Shown: positions 21,361 to 30,287 of the stretch, in pieces
Layout of the letters: every line of letters begins with the position of its first letter
Position numbering within the stretch: position 1 is the stretch's first letter
NCBI RefSeq assembly: GCF_003586305.1
Contig: NZ_QXJI01000001.1
Span: 124,001-188,000, forward strand
DNA from: Cognatilysobacter tabacisoli
GTDB taxonomy: Bacteria; Pseudomonadota; Gammaproteobacteria; Xanthomonadales; Xanthomonadaceae
Direction: 5' to 3'
Length of the DNA stretch: 64,000 bases
The notes under the pieces: generated by a model
What the model saw: the letters and a program-made list of their open reading frames with translations, nothing else
The model's database searches: none
What the model was told of the DNA's origin: nothing
Position numbers and translations under genes: made by a program

Positions 21361-21516
21361 CCCCCCCGCGCCCGCCTCCCGCTAAAGGGGTCGGCGCGCG
21401 TCGTGTTCTCATTTGTCCACCGGGGCGCGCAGTGGCCCCTCGCGATCGCGAGAGGCGTGCATACCCGACCCCGCTTCGTCCGTATCTGGTTGGCGCAACC
21501 TGCCAAGAGACACCTC

Positions 21517-22332
21517 ATGCCTCGGATGTCCTGCCTGACGATGCTGCTCTCTGGGCTGATGTCGCCCGCCTTCGCCCAGCAGGCGGCCGACCCGGCCCCG
21601 CCGGCGATGCGCCCTGCGCCCGACGGACTGTCGCTCGGCGTCGCCGCGATCAGAAGCGACGGCGTGATGCTCGGCGAGGACGCGCGCCAGTTCGTCGTGC
21701 CGACGATCGGCTACGAAGGCGAGCGCTTCTTCTTCCGCGGCATCGCCGGCGGCGCGCACCTGGCGACGTGGGGCCGCGTCCATCTCGACGCCACGCTGTC
21801 GGCGCGGCTCGACGGCTGGGACGCCGACGACCTCGACGCGGCGGCGCTGGCGGCGCGCGGTATCGACCGTGCTTCCCTGCAGGACCGCGACCAGGGCGTC
21901 GACGCCGGGCTCGCGCTGGTGTGGCAGACCGGCGCCGGCGTGTTCGGTGCCGACCTCAAGGCCGACGTCAGCGGGGCGAGCGACGGCGTCGCCGCGCGCG
22001 TCGAGCACGGCCTGCCGATCCCGTTCGCCGGCGGCATGCTGACGCCCACCGTGCAGGTGCAGCGCTGGTCGCCCCGGCTGGCGGACTACTACTACGGCAC
22101 GCTCGATGCGGAGGAGGCCGCCGGCGTGCCGCGCTACCGGCCCGGGGCCGCGGTGATTCCGGGCGCGGGCGTGCGCTGGTTGCGGCCGTTCGCGCGGCAC
22201 TGGGTGCTGGTCGCCGGGGTGCAGGTCGACGCGCTCGACGACGCGATCACCGACAGCCCGCTGGTCGACGACGACGCCGACGTGCAGCGTGCGGTGTTCC
22301 TGAACGTCTCGCGGCGCTTCGGCGCGGACTAG
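21517..22332 (+). CDS. MipA/OmpV family outer-membrane protein
   Basis: A 271-residue protein with a signal peptide (MPRMSCLTMLLSGLMSPAFA) and a beta-barrel-like body of alternating residues ending in VFLNVSRRFGAD, with a terminal aromatic close to the C-terminus as in outer-membrane barrels. Segments such as GLSLGVAAIRSDG, PTIGYEGERFFFRG and the closing GVRWLRPFARHWVLV fit the MipA/OmpV family, whose E. coli member scaffolds MltA to PBP1B. ATG 21517 follows AAGAGA and starts the signal peptide; the open frame extends upstream to 21403 without meaning. Confidence 0.8.
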   Translation: MPRMSCLTMLLSGLMSPAFAQQAADPAPPAMRPAPDGLSLGVAAIRSDGVMLGEDARQFVVPTIGYEGERFFFRGIAGGAHLATWGRVHLDATLSARLDGWDADDLDAAALAARGIDRASLQDRDQGVDAGLALVWQTGAGVFGADLKADVSGASDGVAARVEHGLPIPFAGGMLTPTVQVQRWSPRLADYYYGTLDAEEAAGVPRYRPGAAVIPGAGVRWLRPFARHWVLVAGVQVDALDDAITDSPLVDDDADVQRAVFLNVSRRFGAD

Positions 22333-22344
22333 CGGCCGACGCGA

Positions 22345-23361
22345 TCACCACCAGCGCCTCCACCTCGCGAGCGCCAGGGCGCCGGCAACGAGGCCGAGCA
22401 TCGACACGATCGCGATCACGAAGCCGCGCGTGCCGGTGCGGAAGAACGGCGTGTCGAAGTTCATGCCGAGCACGCCGGCGAGCACCGCCAGCGTGCCCAG
22501 CAGCACGGTGACGAACGTCAGCACGCGCATGATGTCGTTGGTGCGCTGCGCGGCGTGCGTGGCGAACAGCTCGAAGCTGCCGATCACCAGCTCGCGCGCG
22601 GTCTCGACCGTGTCCAGGCTGCGTTCGAAGCGCTCGTTGAGCGCGCGGAACTGCGCCTGCACGTCGGGCCCGGCCTCCGGGCGGAAGTCGGGGCGCGCCA
22701 TCGCGCCGTAGACCTGGCGGTGCGGCGTGATCATCCGGCGCAGCCGCGATGCCGCGCGGCGCAGCACCGCCAGCTCGGCGACGTAGTCGCGCGGCTTCGG
22801 GTCGGCCAGCAGCTGCACTTCGAGTTCGTCGACGTCGGCCTCGAGTTCGGCAACCGCGTCGAAGTAGGTCGACATCTGCCAGTCCAGCAGCGACGCGGTG
22901 AAGCTTTCGGCGCTGAGCACGCCGATGCGGGTTTCCGCGCGCTCGCGGTCGCGCAGCTGCGCCAGGTAGTCCAGCGGCTCGCGGTGCAGGGTCACGACGA
23001 AGTTCTCGCCGCTGAGGACCAGCAGCGACTGCGGCCGCCACGCCAGCCGCTCGCCCGGCGCAATCGCGACCACGTGGACCAGGAACCACTCGCCGAAGTT
23101 GCGCAGGCTCGGCCGCTCCCAGTCGTCGTCGAGCGCCGGCAGCGCGTCGCCGAGGCCGAGCCGGCGCAGCAGATCGCGCACGCCGTGGCCCTGGTGATCG
23201 ATCCACAGCAGCTGGCGCTCGGACAGGGCGTCCAGCCGCAGCGCGTCCAGCGGCTGCTCGCGGTCGTTGCCGTCGGCGTCGAACAGCACCGCGTGCGTGC
23301 CGTCGCCGGCCGGCTCGGGCAGGCAGCCTGAGTGTCCGGACGCGGCCTCGGCGGCGCGCAC
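22345..23361 (-). CDS. CorA/ZntB family divalent-metal transporter
   Basis: A 338-residue pentameric-channel type protein: a large N-terminal cytoplasmic domain, a long stalk helix region (about 165-270) and two C-terminal helices (about 275-300 and 308-330). The CorA signature GMN is present as GVLGMNFDTPFF between the helices. Whether it carries Mg2+, Co2+ or Zn2+ cannot be told; the acidic loop after GMN is short. It starts five bases upstream of the small GDR-repeat gene's stop, on the same strand. Confidence 0.9.
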   Translation of the reverse strand: MRAAEAASGHSGCLPEPAGDGTHAVLFDADGNDREQPLDALRLDALSERQLLWIDHQGHGVRDLLRRLGLGDALPALDDDWERPSLRNFGEWFLVHVVAIAPGERLAWRPQSLLVLSGENFVVTLHREPLDYLAQLRDRERAETRIGVLSAESFTASLLDWQMSTYFDAVAELEADVDELEVQLLADPKPRDYVAELAVLRRAASRLRRMITPHRQVYGAMARPDFRPEAGPDVQAQFRALNERFERSLDTVETARELVIGSFELFATHAAQRTNDIMRVLTFVTVLLGTLAVLAGVLGMNFDTPFFRTGTRGFVIAIVSMLGLVAGALALARWRRWW

Positions 23362-23365
23362 GGGC

Positions 23366-23566
23366 TCAGTGCTTCTTCTTGCGGTCCCCGCGGTCCCCGC
23401 GGTCCCCGCGGTCGCCCTGGCCGGACGGGGCGGGGCGCTTGGCGGCCTGGCGCACGTCCTGCGCCAGCGACTTGCCGAGGTCGTCGGACTCGCGGATGCG
23501 GCCCTGTTCGTCGCGACGGATCAGTCGCTTGTCGCCGTTGGGAGCGATCAGCTCGCGCTTTGCCAT
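23366..23566 (-). CDS. Small basic protein with a C-terminal GDR repeat, unknown function
   Basis: A 66-residue soluble protein. The N-terminal part MAKRELIAPNGDKRLIRRD followed by EQGRIRESDDLGKSLAQDVR looks structured and conserved in type; the C-terminus is GQGDRGDRGDRGDRKKKH, encoded by near-perfect 9-bp tandem units (GGTCCCCGC on the + strand, 23387-23415). The Lys/His end may bind nucleic acid. ATG 23566 is chosen because the extension to 23656 lacks any pattern. It lies directly upstream of the CorA gene and is likely co-transcribed with it. Confidence 0.7.
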   Translation of the reverse strand: MAKRELIAPNGDKRLIRRDEQGRIRESDDLGKSLAQDVRQAAKRPAPSGQGDRGDRGDRGDRKKKH

Positions 23567-23761
23567 GTCGGTGGCTCCAGCCGGTGGGGCGGCCAGCATT
23601 GGGGCCCCGCGGTGAAAGCGTGGCGAATGCGCACCGGCAGCGTTCAGCTGTCGCACACGCCGTGGGGCGCGGTCGGCGCGCCGCTGGGCGAAGCCGGTGA
23701 CGGTGCGGTAACGCGGCGGCGCCTACGGTGCACGCCACCCTCGTCGGTCGGAGATGCCCCC

Positions 23762-24313
23762 ATGCGCCACTACAAGATCGCCGTCTTCGTCGGCAGCCTG
23801 CGCCGCGAATCGTTCAACCGGCGCTTCGCTGACGCGCTGGTGAAGCTCGGGCCCAAGGAGTTCAGCTTCAGCGACAGCGCCATCGGCGACCTGCCGCTGT
23901 ACAACCAGGACGACGACGCCAGCCCGGCCGCGCCGGTGAAGCGCCTGAAGGGCGAGATCGCCGCGGCCGACGGCGTGCTGTTCGTGACGCCCGAGTACAA
24001 CCGGTCGGTGCCCGGCGTGCTGAAGAACGCCATCGACCATGCGTCGCGCCCGTACGGCCAGAGCGCCTGGGCCGGCAAGCCGGCCGGCGTGATCGGCGTG
24101 TCGGTCGGCGCCATCGGCACCGCGCTGGCGCAGCAGCATCTGCGCAACATCCTGGCCTACCTCGACTGCCCGACGCTTGGCCAGCCCGAGGCGTTCGTGC
24201 AGCAGAAGGACGGCCTGGTCGATGCCGACGGGGCGATCGGGGCGCAGAGCCGCGAGTTCCTGCAGGGCTGGATGGACGCGTACGTCGGGTGGGTCAAGCG
24301 GCACGCGGGTTGA
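23762..24313 (+). CDS. NADPH-dependent FMN reductase (quinone/chromate/azo-reductase type)
   Basis: A 183-residue flavodoxin-fold enzyme. FMN-binding motifs are GSLRRESFNRRFADAL (phosphate loop), PLYNQDD, and TPEYNRSVPGVLKNAIDHASRP, which is diagnostic for the NADPH-dependent FMN reductase family (YieF/ChrR type). Members reduce quinones, chromate or azo dyes and protect against redox stress. ATG 23762 follows TCGGAG; the open frame upstream to 23267 runs over the antisense genes and is not coding. A TACGGT -10-like hexamer lies at 23724-23729. Confidence 0.92.
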   Translation: MRHYKIAVFVGSLRRESFNRRFADALVKLGPKEFSFSDSAIGDLPLYNQDDDASPAAPVKRLKGEIAAADGVLFVTPEYNRSVPGVLKNAIDHASRPYGQSAWAGKPAGVIGVSVGAIGTALAQQHLRNILAYLDCPTLGQPEAFVQQKDGLVDADGAIGAQSREFLQGWMDAYVGWVKRHAG

Positions 24314-24412
24314 TCCGCCGAGCGGTATCGGCCGAGGCCGCGGTGCGCGTCACGCAGGCGTAGAGTGGTTCGATGCCGGCGCCCCCCTTCGCGCCGCGAG
24401 GGCGCGCGTCGC

Positions 24413-24889
24413 ATGGGCACCACCACCGCGCTGCGGCGCGAGATCAAGCGGGTGTTCGTACCGCTGGCGAGCGCGCGGGGGTTCAGCGTCGATCTGAGCG
24501 AGGCGCCGGCGTTCCTCGGGTTCCGCCGCACGGTCGGCGACACCGTGCAGCTGTTCGACCTGCAATGGGACGAGGACGGCGACACGCGCTTCGTCGTCAA
24601 CGTCGGCAGCTGTCCGGTCGCCGGGATGGCGCTGTCCGACCGCGTGCTGCCGGCGGAGCGGGTCGTGGCCAGTTGGACCCCCAACGCCGCTCGCCTGCAG
24701 CCGCGCCGGGGCGCGACGACCGCCAGCTGGTTCCGGCAGGACAAGCCGCTGCCCGAGCGCCTGCTGGCGCGCGAGAAATTCCACGACGCGTCGGAGGTGG
24801 TGTCGCAGCTGGTGTCGCTGTTCCCCGAGGTCGAGGCCTACCTGGCCGACGGACGCGTCGGCCCGCACCTGCACGTCGTCGCGCGCTAG
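24413..24889 (+). CDS. Hypothetical protein, possibly DUF4304-like
   Basis: A 158-residue soluble protein without signal peptide. It opens TTTALRREIKRVFVPLASAR and has a beta-rich middle (GFRRTVGDTVQLFDLQWDED, then RFVVNVGSC), which resembles the start of DUF4304 proteins, but I cannot confirm the match. Later WFRQDKPLPERLLAREKF and LVSLFPEVEAYL look helical. ATG 24413 is used; an in-frame start at 24365 adds 16 Arg-rich residues. Followed by a bidirectional terminator shared with katE. Confidence 0.65.
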   Translation: MGTTTALRREIKRVFVPLASARGFSVDLSEAPAFLGFRRTVGDTVQLFDLQWDEDGDTRFVVNVGSCPVAGMALSDRVLPAERVVASWTPNAARLQPRRGATTASWFRQDKPLPERLLAREKFHDASEVVSQLVSLFPEVEAYLADGRVGPHLHVVAR

Positions 24890-24915
24890 CGGCCACGCCG
24901 GCTGGCGGAAACGAA

Positions 24916-24940
24916 AAGGGAGGCGCGTGGCGCCTCCCTT
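24916..24940. terminator. Bidirectional terminator between a DUF4304-like gene and katE
   Basis: Perfect nine-pair stem GGGAGGCGC/GCGCCTCCC around GTG, flanked by AAAA on the left and TT on the right, so it can serve both convergent genes. Confidence 0.85.
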
Positions 24941-24976
24941 CCCGAACCCCTTGCCACGTGCGGTGCGCTCGCGCAC

Positions 24977-27175
24977 TCAGGCGAGCGTGCGCACCTGCGC
25001 TTCACGGTCCCAGAAGCGCTGCTTGGCCGCCTTGATGAAGGCCTTCGCATTGCCGGCGTCGACGATGCCCGCGTCCGGCTCGATGCCGCCGGCCTGCAGC
25101 ACCGCGGTCGCGCCGGCGTCGTAGGCGATCGCCTTCAGGTGGCCGAATGCGTCGCGGACGAAGTCGACGGCGGCCGCCTCGGTGGCGAGGTCGGCGCCGC
25201 CCTCTTCGGACAGCACCAGCGCGACCGCGTCGAAGATCGTCGACGGCGTCCCGGCGAGCTGCCCGTCGGCCGGCAGCTTGCGGCCGTCACTGAGCGTGGC
25301 GCCGCCGACCTTCTTGGCAACGATCTTGACCGTCGCCCCGGCGGCCTCCGCCGCGCTGCGCAGCGCGCGCACGGTGGCGGCATCGGAGCCGTCGTGGATC
25401 AGGATGCCGACGCAGCGGCCCTCGAGCGTGTCCTTCATCTTGCCGATGATCTGCAGCGCCGGCGACGGCGGCAGGTCGACCGGCTCGACCGCGGCCGGCG
25501 GGGCCGGCGGCAGTGCATCCATGCCCAGTCCGTCGGCCACGCGACGCGCCAGGTCGCCGTCGATGTGCCGCAGGTGGCCGACGATCGCCTCGCGCACGTG
25601 CACGGTGCCGACCTTCGACAGTTCGAACACCAGCGCCGACGCGATGTGGGCCTGCTCGTACGGCGTTTGGCTGCGGAAGAACATCCGCGCCTGCGAGTAG
25701 TGGTCGGCGAAGCTCTCGGCGCGGATGCGCGCTTTGGGCTCGTCTTCGCTCGGCTGGGCGAAGCTGCGGAATCCGGTCGCCACCTGGCGCGGCGTGCCGT
25801 CCTCGAGCGAGCTGGGCTCGTAGTTGACGCGGCCCTTGGGCACGGCCATCTGCATGTGGCCGTCGCGCTGCAGGTTTGCGAACGGGCACTTCGGCGCGTT
25901 GATCGGGATCTGGTGGAAGTTCGGGCTGCCCAGCCGCGACAGCTGGGTGTCCAAGTACGAGAACAGCCGGCCCTGCAGCAGCGGATCGTTGCTGAAATCG
26001 ATGCCCGGCACCAGGTGCGACGGACAGAACGCGACCTGCTCGGTCTCGGCGAAGAAGTTGTCCGGCCAGCGGTCCAAGACCATGCGCCCGATCACCGTCA
26101 GCGGCACCAGCTCCTCGGGGATCAGCTTGGTCGCGTCGAGGTGGTCGAACGGGAACGCGTCGGCCTGCTCCTGGGTGAACAGCTGCACCGACAGCTCCCA
26201 CTCCGGGAAGTTGCCGGCCTGGATCGCCTCGAACAGGTCGCGGCGGTGGAAGTCGTTGTCCGCCGCCTGCAGCTTGACCGCCTCGTCCCACACCGTGGAC
26301 TGCAGGCCGAGCTTCGGTCGCCAGTGGAACTTGACGAAGGTGCTGTTGCCGTCGGCGTCGAGCAGCCGGAACGTGTGCACGCCGAAGCCCTCGATCATCC
26401 GCAGCGAGCGCGGGATCGTGCGGTCGCTCTTGATCCACATGATCATGTGGAACGCTTCCGGCGTCAGCGAGATGAAGTCCCAGAAGGTGTCGTGTGCCGA
26501 TGCTGCCTGCGGGAAGCCGCGGTCGGGCTCCATCTTCACCGAGTGCACCAGGTCCGGGAACTTCATCGCGTCCTGGATAAAGAACACCGGCACGTTGTTG
26601 CCGACCAGGTCCCAGTTGCCTTCCTGCGTGTAGAACTTCACCGCGAAGCCGCGCACGTCGCGCGGCGTATCGACCGAGCCGGCGCCGCCGGCCACGGTCG
26701 AGAAGCGGCAGAACACCGGCGTGCGCTCGCCGACCTCGGTCAGGATGCGCGCCGTGGTGAATTTCTTGAGCGACTTCGTCAGTTCGAAGTAGCCGTGCGC
26801 GGCGCTGCCGCGCGCGTGGACGATGCGCTCTGGAATGCGCTCGTGGTCGAAGTGGGTGATCTTCTCGCGGAGGATGAAGTCCTCCAGCAGCGTCGGGCCG
26901 CGCGAGGTCGCGCGCAGCGAGTTCTGGTTGTCCGACAGCGGCGTGCCCAGGTTCGTGGTCAGCGCCGGGTGGCTGCCGCCTGCGAACTGGTGCAGCTCGT
27001 CGCCGTTGCCGCGCTGGTCGCGGCCGCTGCGCGCTGCGGAGGCCTTCGAGGCGGCGGACGCGCCGGGTCGGCCGCCAGCGGCGCTGCCGGCCTTGGTCGC
27101 GCTTGCAGGCGCCTTGGCGGCGCTGCTCTTGCTGCCTGCGGGCGTCTTGCGCGCAGTGGTCTTGCGTGTGGCCAT
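24977..27175 (-). CDS. katE: Large-subunit catalase (HPII/KatE type)
   Basis: Dismutates hydrogen peroxide. The 732-residue protein is a clade-2 catalase: catalytic His120 ([12 protein letters not shown]), Asn193 ([11 protein letters not shown]) and haem-ligand Tyr407 (RLFSYLDTQ), each offset by eight from E. coli HPII, plus a C-terminal flavodoxin-like domain from about 575 ([13 protein letters not shown]). The first 58 residues are an unusual Lys/Ala/Ser-rich tail with histone-H1-like character. Stationary-phase control is typical for the family. It lies 136 bp downstream of the ferritin-like gene on the same strand. Confidence 0.97.
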   Translation of the reverse strand: MATRKTTARKTPAGSKSSAAKAPASATKAGSAAGGRPGASAASKASAARSGRDQRGNGDELHQFAGGSHPALTTNLGTPLSDNQNSLRATSRGPTLLEDFILREKITHFDHERIPERIVHARGSAAHGYFELTKSLKKFTTARILTEVGERTPVFCRFSTVAGGAGSVDTPRDVRGFAVKFYTQEGNWDLVGNNVPVFFIQDAMKFPDLVHSVKMEPDRGFPQAASAHDTFWDFISLTPEAFHMIMWIKSDRTIPRSLRMIEGFGVHTFRLLDADGNSTFVKFHWRPKLGLQSTVWDEAVKLQAADNDFHRRDLFEAIQAGNFPEWELSVQLFTQEQADAFPFDHLDATKLIPEELVPLTVIGRMVLDRWPDNFFAETEQVAFCPSHLVPGIDFSNDPLLQGRLFSYLDTQLSRLGSPNFHQIPINAPKCPFANLQRDGHMQMAVPKGRVNYEPSSLEDGTPRQVATGFRSFAQPSEDEPKARIRAESFADHYSQARMFFRSQTPYEQAHIASALVFELSKVGTVHVREAIVGHLRHIDGDLARRVADGLGMDALPPAPPAAVEPVDLPPSPALQIIGKMKDTLEGRCVGILIHDGSDAATVRALRSAAEAAGATVKIVAKKVGGATLSDGRKLPADGQLAGTPSTIFDAVALVLSEEGGADLATEAAAVDFVRDAFGHLKAIAYDAGATAVLQAGGIEPDAGIVDAGNAKAFIKAAKQRFWDREAQVRTLA

Positions 27176-27311
27176 CGGGGTTCTCCGCGAAGCTGGCTTG
27201 AAAGGGGGAGGGAAGGGCGGCGGCGCGCGTCACGAGCGCGCGCGGCGAGGTCGACGTGGCGGCCACCTGCCGGAAAAAGAGCGGGCGCACCTTGCAGTGC
27301 GCCCGCGTGGG

Positions 27312-27920
27312 TTACAGCATCTTGTCGCGCTGCTGTTCGGCGCGCGACGCGCCGATGGCGGTTTCGACCTGCTTGACCTCTTCCGGCGGCGGCAGCACGG
27401 CCGGCAGGCCGAGCGCGCTGATCCACAGTTCCCGGCACCAGCCGGTCGTGTGGTAGAGGTGGTGGTCCTCGTCTTCCTCGACCTGTTCGTGCGCGGCCTT
27501 CAGCGCCGCGGTGTGGGCGCTCTTGCCCTTTTCGGCGACGTGGCCGAGCAGCTCCCAGTTCATGTGGTCCTTGGTTTCCGCCAGGACGACGCATTCGCAC
27601 GCGACCAGTTCGGCGGCGTGCGCGTCGCCCTCGGCCTTCGCCATCTGCATCGCCTTCACCAGCGCGTTCCCGATGTGCGCCACGACCTTGCGGCCGGGCG
27701 TCTGCACGTTGGGGTCGAGTCCGACCTGTTCGAAGAGCGCCAACAGCACCTGCTGGTGCGTGCGCGTTTCCTCGAGGTACTCCTTCCACTCGCTGCGCAG
27801 GTCGTCGTTGACGGCGCAGCTGATCGCGGCAAGGTAGATCTGCTCGCCACCGAGTTCGGTCTCGAGCATCTGGTACAGCAGTTCGTCGAGCTGGTGCTCG
27901 TCGTAGGCGGTACGGGCCAT
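27312..27920 (-). CDS. Ferritin-like four-helix protein (DUF892-like)
   Basis: A 202-residue soluble helical protein. The pattern YLEETRTHQQVLLALFEQVG and later CVVLAETKDHMNW and EQVEEDEDHHLYH give two Glu-x-x-His-type sites as expected for a carboxylate-bridged di-iron centre, and the segment around residues 45-70 resembles DUF892/YciF stress proteins. Likely binds iron or manganese and works in peroxide defence, given its place beside katE; that role is inferred. ATG 27920 is chosen; the frame extends to 27950 without signal. Confidence 0.75.
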   Translation of the reverse strand: MARTAYDEHQLDELLYQMLETELGGEQIYLAAISCAVNDDLRSEWKEYLEETRTHQQVLLALFEQVGLDPNVQTPGRKVVAHIGNALVKAMQMAKAEGDAHAAELVACECVVLAETKDHMNWELLGHVAEKGKSAHTAALKAAHEQVEEDEDHHLYHTTGWCRELWISALGLPAVLPPPEEVKQVETAIGASRAEQQRDKML

Positions 27921-28057
27921 TGACGTGGTCTCCACTGGGGGAGGCCTCACTGTCCGCGCGTCGTCGTGGTCGATCGGTGAAGCGCGAGGGCTTCACCGGC
28001 CTGAACCGGCGCCTATGTCGCCGCGCGATCGCGGCCCACGCGTCGGAGCACGGTCGA

Positions 28058-29275
28058 ATGGACCTCAAGAGCGGCTACCCGTTCTGGGCGATCAAGAACG
28101 GGTTGATGCATGCGTTCGAGCCGCTGCAGCGCGACGTGCGCTGCGAAGTCGCGGTCATCGGCGGCGGCATCACCGGCGCGCTGATCGCCGACGAGCTGGC
28201 CGCGCACGGCCATGAGGTCGTCGTGGTCGAACAGCGCGACATCGGCTGGGGCAGCACGTCGGCGAGCACGGCACTGCTGCAGTACGAGATCGACACGCAT
28301 CTGGTCGAGCTGGCCGAGCGCTACGGCGAGGCCGACGCGGTCCTGGCCTACCGCGCCTGCGCCGAGGCGATCGGCCTGGTCGGCGAGCGCGCCCGCGCGG
28401 TGCGCGACGTCGACTTCGGCCCGATGCGCAGCCTGTACTGGGCCAGCCGGCGTCGCGACGTCGACCCCCTCCAGGCGGAATGCGCCCTCCGGGCCCGGCA
28501 CGGCTTCGACGTGTCGTGGCTGGACGCCGGGGCCGTGCGCGAGGAGTTCGGACTCGCCGCGCCCGGCGCGATCCTCAGCGCGCTGGCCGCGCGCGTCGAC
28601 CCGTACCGCCTCGCCTATCGCCTGTTCATGCGGTTGCAGCGCAACGGCACGGCCATCCACGACCGCACCCGCGTCGACGAGGTCGAGGCGACCAGCCGGC
28701 GCGTGCGGATGCGCACCGCGTCCGGCTGCCGCATCGAGGCCGACTACGCGGTCGTCGCGGCGGGCTACGCCAGCCAGCACTGGCTGAAGGAAACGGTCGC
28801 GCGCAATCGCAGCAGCTACGCAATCATCACCGACCCGCTGCCGGACGGGGCGGCGGGCGGACTGGCCGACACGATGGCGTGGGAGTCGGCGCGGCCGTAC
28901 CTCTACCTGCGCACCACCGGGGACGGGCGGCTGCTGGTCGGCGGCGAGGACGACGCCGTCGACATTCCGGCCCGCCGGGACAAGCGCGTGCACGGCAAGG
29001 CGCGCACGCTGGTCAAGCACATGCACCGTGCGCTGCCGCTGCTGCCGGTGGTACCGGCGTTCTCGTGGGCGGGCACGTTCGCCGAAACCGAAGACGGGCT
29101 GCCGTACTTCGGCGCGCATGAACAGCGCGGCCCGCGCGTGCTGTTCGCAATGGCGTACGGCGGCAACGGCATCACGTACTCGATGCTCGGCGCCGGGCTG
29201 CTGCGCGCGACGATCGAGCGGCGCGCACACCCGCTGAAGACGCTGTTCGGATTTGCACGGCGCGAGCGTCGATGA
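28058..29275 (+). CDS. FAD-dependent oxidoreductase (DAO/glycine-oxidase family)
   Basis: A 405-residue flavoprotein. The dinucleotide fold is clear: VAVIGGGITGALIADELAAHGHEVVVVEQ with GGGITG at about 36-41, then GSTSASTALLQYE as the FAD-contact region; the C-terminal part has WAGTFAETEDGLPYFG and MAYGGNGITYSMLGAGLL, the second FAD loop. Such DAO enzymes oxidise secondary or tertiary amines, but the substrate is not evident. ATG 28058 follows CGGAGC. It is divergent from the ferritin-like gene and has no operon partner. Confidence 0.88.
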   Translation: MDLKSGYPFWAIKNGLMHAFEPLQRDVRCEVAVIGGGITGALIADELAAHGHEVVVVEQRDIGWGSTSASTALLQYEIDTHLVELAERYGEADAVLAYRACAEAIGLVGERARAVRDVDFGPMRSLYWASRRRDVDPLQAECALRARHGFDVSWLDAGAVREEFGLAAPGAILSALAARVDPYRLAYRLFMRLQRNGTAIHDRTRVDEVEATSRRVRMRTASGCRIEADYAVVAAGYASQHWLKETVARNRSSYAIITDPLPDGAAGGLADTMAWESARPYLYLRTTGDGRLLVGGEDDAVDIPARRDKRVHGKARTLVKHMHRALPLLPVVPAFSWAGTFAETEDGLPYFGAHEQRGPRVLFAMAYGGNGITYSMLGAGLLRATIERRAHPLKTLFGFARRERR

Positions 29276-29563
29276 CGCCTCGCGATGCCGCAGGGACGCC
29301 GCTGCGCGCCCGCACCGCGAACGAAAAAATGACCTCGGTGAACAGCGTGCAACATCGGCAAGCACCACTGCGCATTCATCCACGTCAATTCACGGGCACG
29401 TGATTCAAGCGCGCGCAGTCTGCGATGGCGGTCGCAGTGCAGCAACGTTTCGAACTGCCGGACGCATTGATGCGCCCGACACGGTTGGATCGATGCACGA
29501 GCGATCCACACACGGCAACACCCCCACGCAACACCCATCGACAACACACAGCGGAGACGAGCA

Positions 29564-30025
29564 ATGAAAGAGGTCAAGAAGGATCACAGCATCGGTGAAG
29601 GCACGGGCGCAGTGGCAGGCGCAGTGAGCGGTGCGGCCATCGGCTCCGCGGCCGGTCCGGTCGGCACCGTCGTCGGCGCCGTCGTCGGCGGCGTGGCCGG
29701 TGCGAAGGCGGGCGGCGCGATCGCCGAAGCCGTCAACCCCACCGAGTACACCACCCACTTCAAGAACAACTACCAGACCACCTCGTACTACAACCGTGAC
29801 CGCACGTGGGACGACTACTCCCCGGCGTACGACTACGGCTACAAGACCTATGGCCAGTACCAGGGCCAGAAGTTCGAGCAGGTCGAAGACAAGCTCGAGC
29901 GCGAGTGGAACGAAGCCAAGGCCGACTCGCGTCTGGCCTGGGGCGAGGCCAAGGGCGCCGTGCGCGATGGTTGGCACTACATCGAGCGCGCCATGCCGGG
30001 CGACGCCGACCGCGACGGTCGCTAA
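29564..30025 (+). CDS. Glycine-zipper protein, unknown function
   Basis: A 153-residue protein. Residues 12-58 are a double glycine-zipper helix hairpin (GTGAVAGAVSGAAIGSAAGP, then GGVAGAKAGGAIAEAV), likely to sit in or across a membrane. The rest is Tyr- and Asp-rich (YDYGYKTYGQYQGQKFEQVE) and ends in a charged helix. No signal peptide. Similar proteins are induced in stress or stationary phase. ATG 29564 follows GGAGACGAGCA. The 288-bp region upstream is relatively AT-rich for this genome and ends in a CA-rich leader. Confidence 0.75.
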   Translation: MKEVKKDHSIGEGTGAVAGAVSGAAIGSAAGPVGTVVGAVVGGVAGAKAGGAIAEAVNPTEYTTHFKNNYQTTSYYNRDRTWDDYSPAYDYGYKTYGQYQGQKFEQVEDKLEREWNEAKADSRLAWGEAKGAVRDGWHYIERAMPGDADRDGR

Positions 30026-30111
30026 GCCGAGCGGCACGTTCCTCGACATGTCGCCTGACGCGACGGGTGCGCGTCTCCTTGCGCCACTCGCCGCGTCGGC
30101 CGGCCGCCGCG

Positions 30112-30131
30112 CTGCCCGGTTCGCCGGGCAG
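30112..30131. other. TTCG-loop hairpin
   Basis: Perfect eight-pair stem CTGCCCGG/CCGGGCAG with loop TTCG, 87 bp after the glycine-zipper gene stop. No T-run follows. It may protect or end the upstream transcript. Confidence 0.55.
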
Positions 30132-30193
30132 TCGCGGCGCACGGGTCACCGTGAGGGGCCGCGAAGGAGTGCGGTCCACCCGTGAATCCACCC

Positions 30194-30225
30194 GACGACT
30201 CTGGCCCTTCGGGGCCAGAGTCGTC
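30194..30225 (+). terminator. Strong cUUCGg hairpin between the glycine-zipper gene and the ABC1 kinase gene
   Basis: Perfect 14-pair stem GACGACTCTGGCCC with its complement around TTCG, with the extra-stable C(UUCG)G closing. It is followed only by TTGTAT, so it is a weak intrinsic terminator in form but a very stable RNA end. Confidence 0.65.
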
Positions 30226-30287
30226 TTGTATCCGCCATTCCACTTCGCGCGCCGCGCGCGATCGACCCCGAAAACTCAGAGCTGACC

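Noticed and set aside
23387-23415. CRISPR-like short repeats
   Set aside because: The units are 9 bp, contiguous and in frame within a coding sequence, with no spacers.
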